Virus record (IMG/VR): IMGVR_UViG_3300027736_000035
Span: 20,994 to 84,993 of that record
DNA from: a virus
Direction: 5' to 3' (one strand)
DNA length: 64,000 nt
The notes beneath the pieces are model-generated. The model did no database searches, was not told the origin of the DNA, and was given only the letters and a program-made list of their open reading frames with translations. Position numbers and translations under genes: made by a program. Below, piece after piece: positions 46,410 through 54,900 of this stretch (within the stretch, counting starts at the first letter, position 1; each line of letters opens with the position of its first letter).

Positions 46410-46507
46410 ACTGGATTAAAAATTTATGGAACAGAATCACATTAGAAATTCGCTACCGTAAAAAACTACGAGAACTTCGCAAGCGCGACCCATTCATCTA
46501 CAAATGA
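46406..46507 (+). CDS. 33-residue basic small protein
   Basis: ATG at 46406 overlaps the upstream stop (ATGA) and its own TGA at 46505-46507 overlaps the carbamoyltransferase ATG at 46504 in the same way. The predicted product starts MNWIKNLWNRI, continues IRYRKKLRELRKRDPFIYK and is highly basic with an amphipathic Trp-rich first helix. The double ATGA coupling and the DPFIY ending, which recurs in small phage proteins as I remember them, argue that it is real. It could bind membranes, nucleic acid or a partner enzyme; nothing decides between these. Confidence 0.65.
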   Translation: MNWIKNLWNRITLEIRYRKKLRELRKRDPFIYK

Positions 46508-47985
46508 ACTATTTGGGAATATCTGCTGGGTTTCACGATGCAGCCGTCAGTGTAGTCAGTCATGACGGCAACATCTTGTTTGCTGCTCACAGCGAGCGAT
46601 ACAGCAAAACTAAACATGATAAAGATCTCTGTAGAGATCTATTATTGGATGCAATGGACTATGTAGATCCTAGCCAGATTGAGTATCACTATTACGAACG
46701 TCCCTGGGTCAAGGCCATGCGTCAATTACGCAGTGGTGAGGGTTTCAGATGGCCCACCTGGAATCGATTGCTGGGAAACTCTTACAATTTCTTAGACCAA
46801 CCTCAAATACACACTCACGCTCATCACTTGTGTCATGCAGCGGCGGGATTTCAAACAAGTCCTTTTGAAGATGCCACTGTGGTAGTGATTGATGCCATTG
46901 GAGAGTTTGACACTATCACTATCTGGGATGCCTGGTATGATTTCTCAACGGGTAAAGCTGAATACAAAAAGTTGTGGAGCATGAAGTATCCAAACAGTAT
47001 TGGCTTGTTCTATTCAGCAATGACCAAAAGAGTTGGTCTACGACCGCTTGATGAAGAATATATTCTGATGGGTATGGCAGCATATGGAAAACCCATACAT
47101 CTAAAGGATATGATAAATCAGTTGGTGGACAGCAAAGATATATTCACTTTCAAACAGAATCTACATATAGGTGTTGATGAAACTTTCTTAAAAGATGCTG
47201 ATGATTACAACATTGCCAGTACTTCTCAAGAGTTGGTAGAACACATGATCTCTAGAGTAATGGCTAAAGCTAGAATGCTAGGCTCTAGTAAAAATCTAGT
47301 ATACGGCGGTGGGGTAGCATTGAATTGTTTGGCCAACAGATTGTTAGGAAACTTTTATGAAAAAATTTGGATCATGCCCAACCCCGGTGACGCCGGCAAC
47401 AGCCTTGGCGCAGCGTGTCTGGGGTACGGTGCGAAAGTCAATTGGCGTGACTGTTTCCTGGGTCATAATATTCCTGGTGATTATCCTGTCAATTCCATTC
47501 TTGATATATTACTCACTGACAAAATTGTTGGTGTGGCTAGTGGCCGAGCGGAGTTTGGGCCGAGAGCACTAGGCAGTCGCAGCCTGCTGGCAGACCCGAG
47601 AGGCACAGAAATTAAGGATCAAGTTAATGAAATCAAACGCAGACAAAAATTTAGACCCTTTGCTCCAGTTATTTTGGAAGAGTATGTTGATCAATATTTT
47701 GATATGCCTCGCCATTGGCACAACAGTAGGTATATGCAAGTGGTCGGTCGTTGCAGGAATCCTGAGTTGTTTCCTGCTATTGTTCATCACGACGGCACTA
47801 GTCGTATACAAACTGTACCCAAGGATGGAAGCGGAATTCGACAGTTATTGGAAAAGTGGCATTTTATGACCGACTGCCCTATGCTGTTGAATACCAGTCT
47901 GAACATACGTGGCGAGCCCATGGTCAATGACCGAGCAGATGCAGATAGATTTGAACGCATGTACGGCGTCCAAGTTTGTTCATGA
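46504..47985 (+). CDS. Carbamoyltransferase of the NodU/CmcH family
   Basis: A 493-residue protein that would transfer a carbamoyl group from carbamoyl phosphate to a hydroxyl of a sugar or natural-product acceptor. The N-terminal ASKHA-like domain begins MNYLGISAGFHDAAVSVV; HAHHLCHAAAGF at about residues 105-116 holds the conserved His residues of the metal site, followed by VVVIDAIGEFDT. The C-terminal YrdC-like part has GVASGRAEFGPRALGSRS, RRQKFRPFAPVI and the LNTSLNIRGEPMV motif, all family hallmarks. It looks complete and active, slightly shorter than bacterial members (about 560-600). Coupled to the 33-aa gene and to the methyltransferase by ATGA overlaps. Acceptor unknown; a glycan made by the surrounding genes is the simplest idea. 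Confidence 0.92.
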   Translation: MNYLGISAGFHDAAVSVVSHDGNILFAAHSERYSKTKHDKDLCRDLLLDAMDYVDPSQIEYHYYERPWVKAMRQLRSGEGFRWPTWNRLLGNSYNFLDQPQIHTHAHHLCHAAAGFQTSPFEDATVVVIDAIGEFDTITIWDAWYDFSTGKAEYKKLWSMKYPNSIGLFYSAMTKRVGLRPLDEEYILMGMAAYGKPIHLKDMINQLVDSKDIFTFKQNLHIGVDETFLKDADDYNIASTSQELVEHMISRVMAKARMLGSSKNLVYGGGVALNCLANRLLGNFYEKIWIMPNPGDAGNSLGAACLGYGAKVNWRDCFLGHNIPGDYPVNSILDILLTDKIVGVASGRAEFGPRALGSRSLLADPRGTEIKDQVNEIKRRQKFRPFAPVILEEYVDQYFDMPRHWHNSRYMQVVGRCRNPELFPAIVHHDGTSRIQTVPKDGSGIRQLLEKWHFMTDCPMLLNTSLNIRGEPMVNDRADADRFERMYGVQVCS

Positions 47986-48650
47986 TTCACGAAATCAAAC
48001 AGCTCTGGTGCGACGAGCGATTGCTCCGGCCCTTTGCTGGTTCAAACACAATCACTCATAACTACAGTCAAGCTGATCAAGATATCTGGGTGCTGAGCAT
48101 GTTGGATGGGCTACACAACGGTACTTATCTTGACATAGGAGCTGGCTGGCCCGAGTACATAAACAACACAGCATTGTTAGAACTACAATTTGGTTGGTGT
48201 GGTGTCAGCTTGGATTACCAAGATGTTTATCCTGACATGTGGGCAGCCGCCGGCCGCAAATCATTTGTAAAAGGCAATGGACAGACAGTAGATTTTGATC
48301 AGCTGTTATCCAACATGCCATCGGTGATTGATTATCTTTCTATTGATTGTGATCCTGGATTCCGCACATTTGACATTTTACAACGTGTGCCATGGGACCG
48401 GTATAAATTTCGTTTGATCACATTTGAACATGAATGCTATGCAGAAGGGCCAGAAATCAAACATGCAAGTAGAGATTTTTTATGGTCACACGGATACGAG
48501 CTAGTGGCAAACAATATCAGTGATCAAGGCATTGCATGTGACTACGAAGATTGGTGGGCACACCCTGATCTAGTAGATTCAGATCGGCTGAGACTGTATC
48601 AATCAGTGGATGATACAGTTAAAGACTATCAACGGTATCTTTATAAGTAA
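47982..48650 (+). CDS. FkbM-type SAM-dependent methyltransferase
   Basis: The ATG at 47982 overlaps the carbamoyltransferase stop (ATGA) and is preferred to the TTG at 47976; 222 residues. SQADQDIWVLSML at about 29-41 and GTYLDIGAG at 47-55 are the FkbM-family opening and SAM-binding glycine loop; WCGVSLDYQDVYPD supplies the acidic residue after strand 2, and VIDYLSIDCDPG the typical post-II motif. The family mostly O-methylates sugars or polyketides. It ends in a convergent 10-base overlap with the amidinotransferase on the other strand, so it is the last gene of the plus-strand accessory operon. Confidence 0.85.
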   Translation: MIHEIKQLWCDERLLRPFAGSNTITHNYSQADQDIWVLSMLDGLHNGTYLDIGAGWPEYINNTALLELQFGWCGVSLDYQDVYPDMWAAAGRKSFVKGNGQTVDFDQLLSNMPSVIDYLSIDCDPGFRTFDILQRVPWDRYKFRLITFEHECYAEGPEIKHASRDFLWSHGYELVANNISDQGIACDYEDWWAHPDLVDSDRLRLYQSVDDTVKDYQRYLYK

Positions 48651-49678
48651 GTCTCTAATCCACCGCGCCGACGAATATCTTGTGTGCAACAACTGATGCC
48701 GCCGTCCCAGAAATAGCTATGTCGTAGCTCACTAATAATTGGTTCAATCTGGTGTTTACGACAGTAGTCAAATACTTCCTTGTTGTATGCACTAAAGATA
48801 ACATGATTTTCGTCCAGCACAAGACAGTTGACATCAAACACAGTTTCAGCCACAAAGCCAGTCCACTTGGTCAGGTAGGTGTTCACAAACTCTGTAAATT
48901 CAGCAGTAGGTGTTTGTCCTTGCACATACCATGCGCCGGGTGATTGTTCGTACTTGAACTTGCCCACTTCCATAGCAGCCCAGATACTGCTGTCCCAGAT
49001 CTTGCATACATCCCACCCAGGAAAGTCTGCGGCCAGGTTTAAATTTACATCATGCTTGCTGCTCAACAATACTCCTGGTTTGAGAATAGCAAACACAGCA
49101 TCTCCATGACCGTCGGTGATTGCTTCATGCACTCGATACTCAGTGCCCAACACATTGTCTATGATCCAGCGCGATTGTTCTGGTTTGAGAAAATCACTGT
49201 TGTCAAAGAACACATCACGACCCACACGCACAATACACGATGCTGATGCTTGATTCAATATGCAGTCTGGATCCCAATGACTGCCGTGTGGATTGATCAC
49301 GCTGCCCGGTTGTGCAGTTTCGTACTCTTGGCATAAGCCATCCAATTCTTGCATTGGCAGTACACGCAGCAATCGATCGCCCAGAGTGATCTGCCAATCT
49401 CTTGGAGTCAGCGGAGGCAATGGAGCACCACCACCTTCGGTTTGATGCCATACAAAATTGTCTTTGTTGGGCAAGTCAGGCCGGCGCACACAAGCACCAA
49501 ATTGTTCTATGGTCTTGGAGAGATTGGCTAAATCTTCTTCCGTTTCGGATAAGATTTGTTGTAGTTGATTTCGAACTTGTGCGTTTTCGATAAAATCAAA
49601 ATAGTCTGGGGTGTATGCACGGCCGACGATTACTTCTTCAAGTGGTTGCCAGCTGGTATAAGAATTAATAATGTTCAT
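48641..49678 (-). CDS. Amidinotransferase-like protein (GATM/ArgDI superfamily)
   Basis: A 345-residue protein of the guanidino-group-modifying enzyme superfamily. The expected catalytic residues are visible: H201 in ITDGHGDAVF with D203, an acidic D159/D162 in FFDNSDFL, and the C-terminal Cys in ISCCTQDIRRRGG (C330 or C331). The N-terminus SYTSWQPLEEVIVGRAYTP is typical of glycine or inosamine amidinotransferases, which move the amidino group of arginine to an amine. Cyanophage-type relatives are known to me. It overlaps the upstream minus-strand gene by 14 bases. Possible products are guanidinoacetate or an amidinated amino-sugar; the latter suits the neighbourhood. Confidence 0.88.
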   Translation of the reverse strand: MNIINSYTSWQPLEEVIVGRAYTPDYFDFIENAQVRNQLQQILSETEEDLANLSKTIEQFGACVRRPDLPNKDNFVWHQTEGGGAPLPPLTPRDWQITLGDRLLRVLPMQELDGLCQEYETAQPGSVINPHGSHWDPDCILNQASASCIVRVGRDVFFDNSDFLKPEQSRWIIDNVLGTEYRVHEAITDGHGDAVFAILKPGVLLSSKHDVNLNLAADFPGWDVCKIWDSSIWAAMEVGKFKYEQSPGAWYVQGQTPTAEFTEFVNTYLTKWTGFVAETVFDVNCLVLDENHVIFSAYNKEVFDYCRKHQIEPIISELRHSYFWDGGISCCTQDIRRRGGLETYL

Positions 49679-50843
49679 AAAGTTGAGTGAGTAAAGTATT
49701 TAATCTATCCGTTTTTTTGCTTAAAAATAACTGTTGATTGTGCTCAATGTCAGCTCGACATTGTTCAAACATTTGGGCCAAGCAAGGCCTTGCCTGTTGT
49801 ATTGATGCCAATAATTTTTGCCATCTTGCAGTGGAATTGGTTTCCAAATCATATGAGTTGTCCAACACATGGTCAAATGTTTTGTAACCCAACTGTCGTA
49901 AGGTTTGCAAACTACCTGCACACCCTGCTATAAAAAACATTTGGCCATGTTTGACAGGTTTAAAAGTTTTTTCAGTTAGGAAAACACCACCACTTTGATC
50001 AGCATCAAAATGTGTCTCCACTACGATATTACAATAGCTGTTGGTATGATAGTCGGGCTCAGTTTGGCTGTGATCATTGCGTTGTTGATTGGTTAATGCA
50101 TCGGCCAAGTAAGGTGCCTGTTCTAAAAATTGTTCAGTGGCTGACCGTAACCCAGTTAGCGAATCAATCTCAATGGGATTATCGTTGTCAAGACCGCCGG
50201 GTTCGCAATAACTCCAGAGGCTGTTGTTCAACAGTGATTGCCGATGCAAGTCAGCCATTATAGTAGCCCGCCAACTCTTATGCAATCTATTCAACACTGT
50301 AAAATCATATTGTCTTTTGTTACCATGCACCGCTAGTGCTGCAATATCTGAATTGCGTTGGTAATACCACAGTTCAAAATCGGTGAAATAAACAAATCCA
50401 GGAAGTTTTGCAGCAGCAGTATTGGCACTTACAAAACGATAGCAGTCAGCAGGCATAAGGTGATCTTCGGCCAATTGATCCAGTCGGTGTTTTATACGTT
50501 CAGGGTTGTCGCCTTCGTGATAGCAAAACAAAATTTGTAACCGATCTTCACGAAGTTTTTTACGAATTTCTGGAGTCAGCAGTGAAAAATAATCAATGGC
50601 AAAATCAAAAAAACCCAGTGCTATTGGATAGTAAGTGTTGACAGGCAGCGGATCGTCGATGTTGTAGATATTGATCTTGACACCATGATAATCGCAGTAT
50701 TCCTGCAATCTCAAAGGAATTGTGCAAGGATAATGCGATTCAAATTCTCGCCATTCTTGGGTGTACGGTTGTGCCTGCCATGTTGCCAATGCAGGATATA
50801 TTTTACCGTGAATTGTCAGGTCCGCAACTAGGTTCAATTCCAT
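49665..50843 (-). CDS. EKTxKP-family transferase-like protein (copy 6)
   Basis: The frame opens at 50939, but an ATG at 50843 has AGGAGATGTTGG as ribosome site and gives MELNLVADLTIHGKIYP, so 392 residues are predicted, overlapping the upstream gene by 41 bases. The N-terminal half has NIYNIDDPLPVNTYYPIALGF and LQILFCYHEGDNP; the central QYDFTVLNRLHKSWRATIMADL fits the family's N-R-x-x-K-x-x-R pattern; the C-terminal half has NIVVETHFDADQ, VFLTEKTFKPVKHGQMFFIAG and LRQLGYKTFDHVLDNSYD. It is transcribed opposite to copies 1-5. GT-B-like transferase by motif. Confidence 0.62.
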   Translation of the reverse strand: MELNLVADLTIHGKIYPALATWQAQPYTQEWREFESHYPCTIPLRLQEYCDYHGVKINIYNIDDPLPVNTYYPIALGFFDFAIDYFSLLTPEIRKKLREDRLQILFCYHEGDNPERIKHRLDQLAEDHLMPADCYRFVSANTAAAKLPGFVYFTDFELWYYQRNSDIAALAVHGNKRQYDFTVLNRLHKSWRATIMADLHRQSLLNNSLWSYCEPGGLDNDNPIEIDSLTGLRSATEQFLEQAPYLADALTNQQRNDHSQTEPDYHTNSYCNIVVETHFDADQSGGVFLTEKTFKPVKHGQMFFIAGCAGSLQTLRQLGYKTFDHVLDNSYDLETNSTARWQKLLASIQQARPCLAQMFEQCRADIEHNQQLFLSKKTDRLNTLLTQLYEHY

Positions 50844-51954
50844 CCAACATCTCCTGTAGCTCTTGCCATAACACAGCTTCAAATCCGCCATTGTAAAAAT
50901 GATTCCAATTGTGTTCAATGACTTCTTGTGCCATGTCAAATAGATCTTGTTTGCCCGAAGTTGGCAATTCGTCTAGGCTGCGTAACAAGCTGGCGATACG
51001 AGCAATACGATCTTGGTCCTCAGCTTGATCGTAACTTTCGTCCCATATGTGCCCAAACGTACGAAATCCATAACTACGCAAATATTCAAGACTGCCTCGG
51101 GTGCCTACTATAACAAAAGGCATGCCTAATGCAATAGGTTTGAATGTTTTTTCAGTTAAATGCCATCGTCGTCCAGTGGCAACAGTTTCGGTCACTAGAT
51201 ATAACAAACTTTCAGCAGACTCGTCAAACAGACTTAACCAACAACTGTGCATGGGATGGTCAGTTTCGTTAGCAAAGTTAATTGGTAATGCTTGTTCTGC
51301 AAATACTGATTCAATATCTGGATATTTGTATTTCAACAGTTTAATAGCGTCATGTATACTAATATTTTCTGCCGGACACACACTAGGACAACTAATATGA
51401 TTGTGTGTCATGTTGTTTTTAAATATATGATACAGCATCTCTAATCTGTGCTGCCGCTTGCCAGCCACAATTCTATTAGGAGCAATAAACGTTTGTTTTA
51501 TTGTGCGATTTTTAATTGGTTTAATCAAAAACGTTTTATCGTATCCTCGGTACCAATCCAATGCTGCCCAGCCATGGAAAAAATAGTACGCACTTTTCCA
51601 TTTGAATTTTTCACATACAGCCTCAACATTTTCACTGTTATATTCACTAGTCAGCAAAATACCTGCGCTATAATGGTGTTGAAATTTAAGAAAACTAGTG
51701 GCACCATCATGCGTGATATCTAAATTGTAGTCGCGCACCTTGAAAAAAGTTTCCATGTGTATGTCCAAATGTATTGGCTCTTGGTCAAAAAAGAATATAT
51801 AATTGTATTCTTGTATATCATTTCTACCATAATTAATCACACTGTCTGGGTCGCTACGACCAAACGGGTCACACATGAACATTCGGAATCCGGGCCGATT
51901 GTCGCGCAACCATGGCCAAAAAGTATTATTATAAATCTCGTCTATTCTTATCAT
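50803..51954 (-). CDS. EKTxKP-family transferase-like protein (copy 7)
   Basis: A 383-residue protein. NYIFFFDQEPIHLDIH near residue 50, AGILLTSEYNSEN and AYYFFHGWAALDWY form the N-terminal half; KQTFIAPNRIVAGKRQHRLEML fits the middle motif; and the end has YLVTETVATGRRW, HLTEKTFKPIALGMPFVIVG and LRSYGFRTFGHIWDESYD, the cleanest family signature in the window. Its ATG (51952-51954) shares two bases with the ATG of the divergent 1,326-aa gene (51953-51955), leaving no intergenic space, so its promoter must lie within the opposite gene. GT-B-like transferase by motif. Confidence 0.62.
   Translation of the reverse strand: MIRIDEIYNNTFWPWLRDNRPGFRMFMCDPFGRSDPDSVINYGRNDIQEYNYIFFFDQEPIHLDIHMETFFKVRDYNLDITHDGATSFLKFQHHYSAGILLTSEYNSENVEAVCEKFKWKSAYYFFHGWAALDWYRGYDKTFLIKPIKNRTIKQTFIAPNRIVAGKRQHRLEMLYHIFKNNMTHNHISCPSVCPAENISIHDAIKLLKYKYPDIESVFAEQALPINFANETDHPMHSCWLSLFDESAESLLYLVTETVATGRRWHLTEKTFKPIALGMPFVIVGTRGSLEYLRSYGFRTFGHIWDESYDQAEDQDRIARIASLLRSLDELPTSGKQDLFDMAQEVIEHNWNHFYNGGFEAVLWQELQEMLDGIEPSCGPDNSR
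51930..51937 (+). promoter_or_regulatory. TATAAATC late-promoter-like box for the 1,326-aa gene
   Basis: It matches seven of eight bases of the T4 late consensus and lies 15 bases before the ATG at 51953, inside the coding sequence of the divergent transferase gene. It is the only promoter-like sequence seen for this gene and could place it in the late class with the virion genes. Confidence 0.35.
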
Positions 51955-54900
51955 GTTTGATGTTTTTTATTCCGGAATCCGGCCCAATTTGTTTGCACAC
52001 GAGCAGGCAGTGGAGTCTATTGAGCAAGCACAGCAGCTGAGCCGCACTCGTTTTTTCTGGTTTGTAAATTACTTATCTGACTGTACTGGTTTTGATTTTC
52101 TTTGGGAACCTGTATCCTGGCAAGCACATCAACGACATGCCTGGCATGACCAATATGAGATTGATGCGGGGGTGTACCTTGTGCCCAAAGATGGATACAC
52201 AGATACAAATTATCATACTGATCATGTGATACACAGACTGCCCAACGTTGATTTTTGGCACATACCCAAATGGATTGATCCTGCCAGTATAAACTATAGA
52301 TGGGCACCTAACCCTACAGATCCTCCTTATATATATGAGTTTCCTGTAGAATGGGATTGGGATAGGGCAGGTGGTCCTGAATATAGAATTCCGGGAGCAA
52401 CAGAACGCAAGTACATGACGGTGTTTGTTACTAGTACACAGTCAGATCGACAAGACTGGCAAGTACACGACAATGTAGACTGCAACGACCCGGTATTCAA
52501 CTGGCACCCAAATCCATTTGATCCGCCGATGATATATGTTTTTGGCAACCAACACTGGCCTGCAGAAGCACGTGCCAGTGTAGAATATCATGTGCCTGGC
52601 GCCACCGTAAAAAAATACATGGATAACATTCGAACTGTGCGATTGCCCAGCAAGGATCAGTTCACTTGTTTATATCCTTGTAATTTTGATTGGTCATGGG
52701 AACCAGACCCAGGCAGCCCGCCCTATATCTATGTGTTTGGCAATCAATGGTGGTCAGCTGAAAAAATGCCCACGGTAGAATATCACATGCCTGGCGCAAC
52801 AGAACGCAAGTACATGACTCAGCCTGCACGTTTATTGCCTGCATACGAAAATTGGGTCATTCCCAGCACAGTGGACTACAACAGTGTGGATTTTTCTTGG
52901 CAACCTGATCCAGGAGACACACCATACATCTATGAGTTTGCCACACAATGGCAACCCAATGGAGGTGCTGTGTACACTGTGCTGGGTGCAACAGAACGCA
53001 AGTATGTGAACATACAGCATTGTAGATTGTCTGACACAACAAACTGGACAGTATCTGACTATGTCGACCCCGACAGTGTTGATTGCTCTTGGCACCCGGA
53101 CAACACAGAACAACCATACATCTATGAGTTTGCCACACAATGGCAATCCAACGGTGGTGCTGTGTACACTGTACCCGGTGCAACAGAACGCAAGTATGTG
53201 GACATACAGCATTGTAGATTGCCCAATAAATCTGCTTTTAGATTGCTGGAATACATTGGCAAATTTGATTATTCGTGGCATCCGGACAACACAGAGCCAG
53301 CCTACAACTATGTGTTTGGCAATCAGCATTGGCCTGGCACAGACATGCCCACGGTCATGTATGAAATGCCTGGCAGCACTCATGAAAAATTTGTGGATAG
53401 TCCGGTTGCTCGGCTGGGCAGTTGTATGGGCAACTGGAGACTGTTTGAAGACATTGACGACAGTGTCTGGGATTGGACCTGGCAGCCAAACCCCCAGGAT
53501 CCTCCTTACATCTATGTGTTTGGCAATCAATGGAATCCGCCAGAATACAAGGTCAGCATACAGTATGAAGTAGAGGGTGCAACAGAGATCAAGTACATGG
53601 ATCAACGCACACGCAGACTTCCGCAGCCGCAATTGTTTGGACATAATTTAGCAGTAAGTGAGTTTGATTATTCTTGGGAACCAAATCCGTTTGATCCACC
53701 AATGATGTATGTGTTTGGCAATCAATGGAACTCGGCTGTGCTAGAACCCACAATAGTGTACAATGCTGGCGGTACTGAGATCAAGTACGTTGATGACATC
53801 ATAGCCAAAGTAGCACAAGATATGAGTGTGTGGGAATCATTGGATGACATTGAAGAATTTGATTACTCTTGGAGACCTGATCCTACGGATCCTCCTTATA
53901 TCTATGTGTTTGGTAATCAATGGCTTACCCCAGAACAACGTCCTGCACTAAGATATTGTGTAGCAAACGCAACAGAAATCAAATACATGGATCATCCGCG
54001 AGCAAAACGTCGTGGTGATCACACACGCTTTGTTCAACATTATCCTGTGGCATTTGATTGGTCGTGGGAACCCGAACCTGGTAGCCCACCTTATAATTAT
54101 GTGTTTGGTAATCAGTACTACAGTGCAGAAGTCATGCCCACGGTTGAATACCGCATGAGCACAGCCACCGAACGCAAGTACATGGATATCCCTGCACAGT
54201 TATTACCCAATCATAGCGATCATTGGCATACGCTTGTTGACTGTGAGTGGGACTATACTTGGAGACCTGAACCGGGCAGCCCGCCTTACATGTATGTGTG
54301 GGGCAATCAATGGTGGTCAGCTGAAAAGATGCCCACTGTGGAGTATCACATGCCTGGCGCCACAGAACGCAAGTACATGTCCGCGCCCTCGGCAAACTTG
54401 TTAATTGACATGACCAATTGGCATGTGCCTGAACATGTCAACGTAACTGACATGGATTTTTCTTGGGTTCCGGACCCAGGCGAACCTCCTTACATATACC
54501 AGTTTGCCACACAACATCAAAAGACTGGTGGACCGCAGTATCGAATGCCCAATGCAATTGAATTCAAGTATGTGGACATGATGCGAGCCGAAGTTAAAAA
54601 GGAAGCCGCACCTGTGTTTGAAATTGATCACCTAGATAACAATGCAGGCCAAATTCCCAATGTGATCAAGAAGATTCGTTATTTTGACAACTACCGCGAT
54701 ACTCTGATACGCCTGGCCCGAAGTCTAGTAGGTGAATACGAGCATGTATGGGTATGTTCCAGCATCTGTGACTATACCAACTTTGACTTTTCATGGCACC
54801 CGGAAATCTGGCAGAGCACCATGCTGCATGTGTTTGCCAGCAATGAACAAAAATTTGGTGACACGTTCTACATGCATGTGCCTAGCTTTGCTGAACGCGC

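Noticed and set aside
47357-47869. Two plus-strand frames encoding very hydrophobic peptides (71 and 80 aa)
   Set aside because: Both are out of frame within the well-conserved carbamoyltransferase and have no start signals or coupling; treated as chance.
29691-51954. The sugar-modifying region as a bacterial chromosomal locus or assembly chimera
   Set aside because: It is linked to the virion genes through a phage-type terminator/promoter junction, uses the same ATGA coupling, and contains small phage families (29389, 31229); base composition does not visibly change.
52280-54600. Regular repeats of about 195 bases considered as a CRISPR-like array
   Set aside because: Units are much too long, contain no short identical repeat with unique spacers, and keep one open reading frame throughout.
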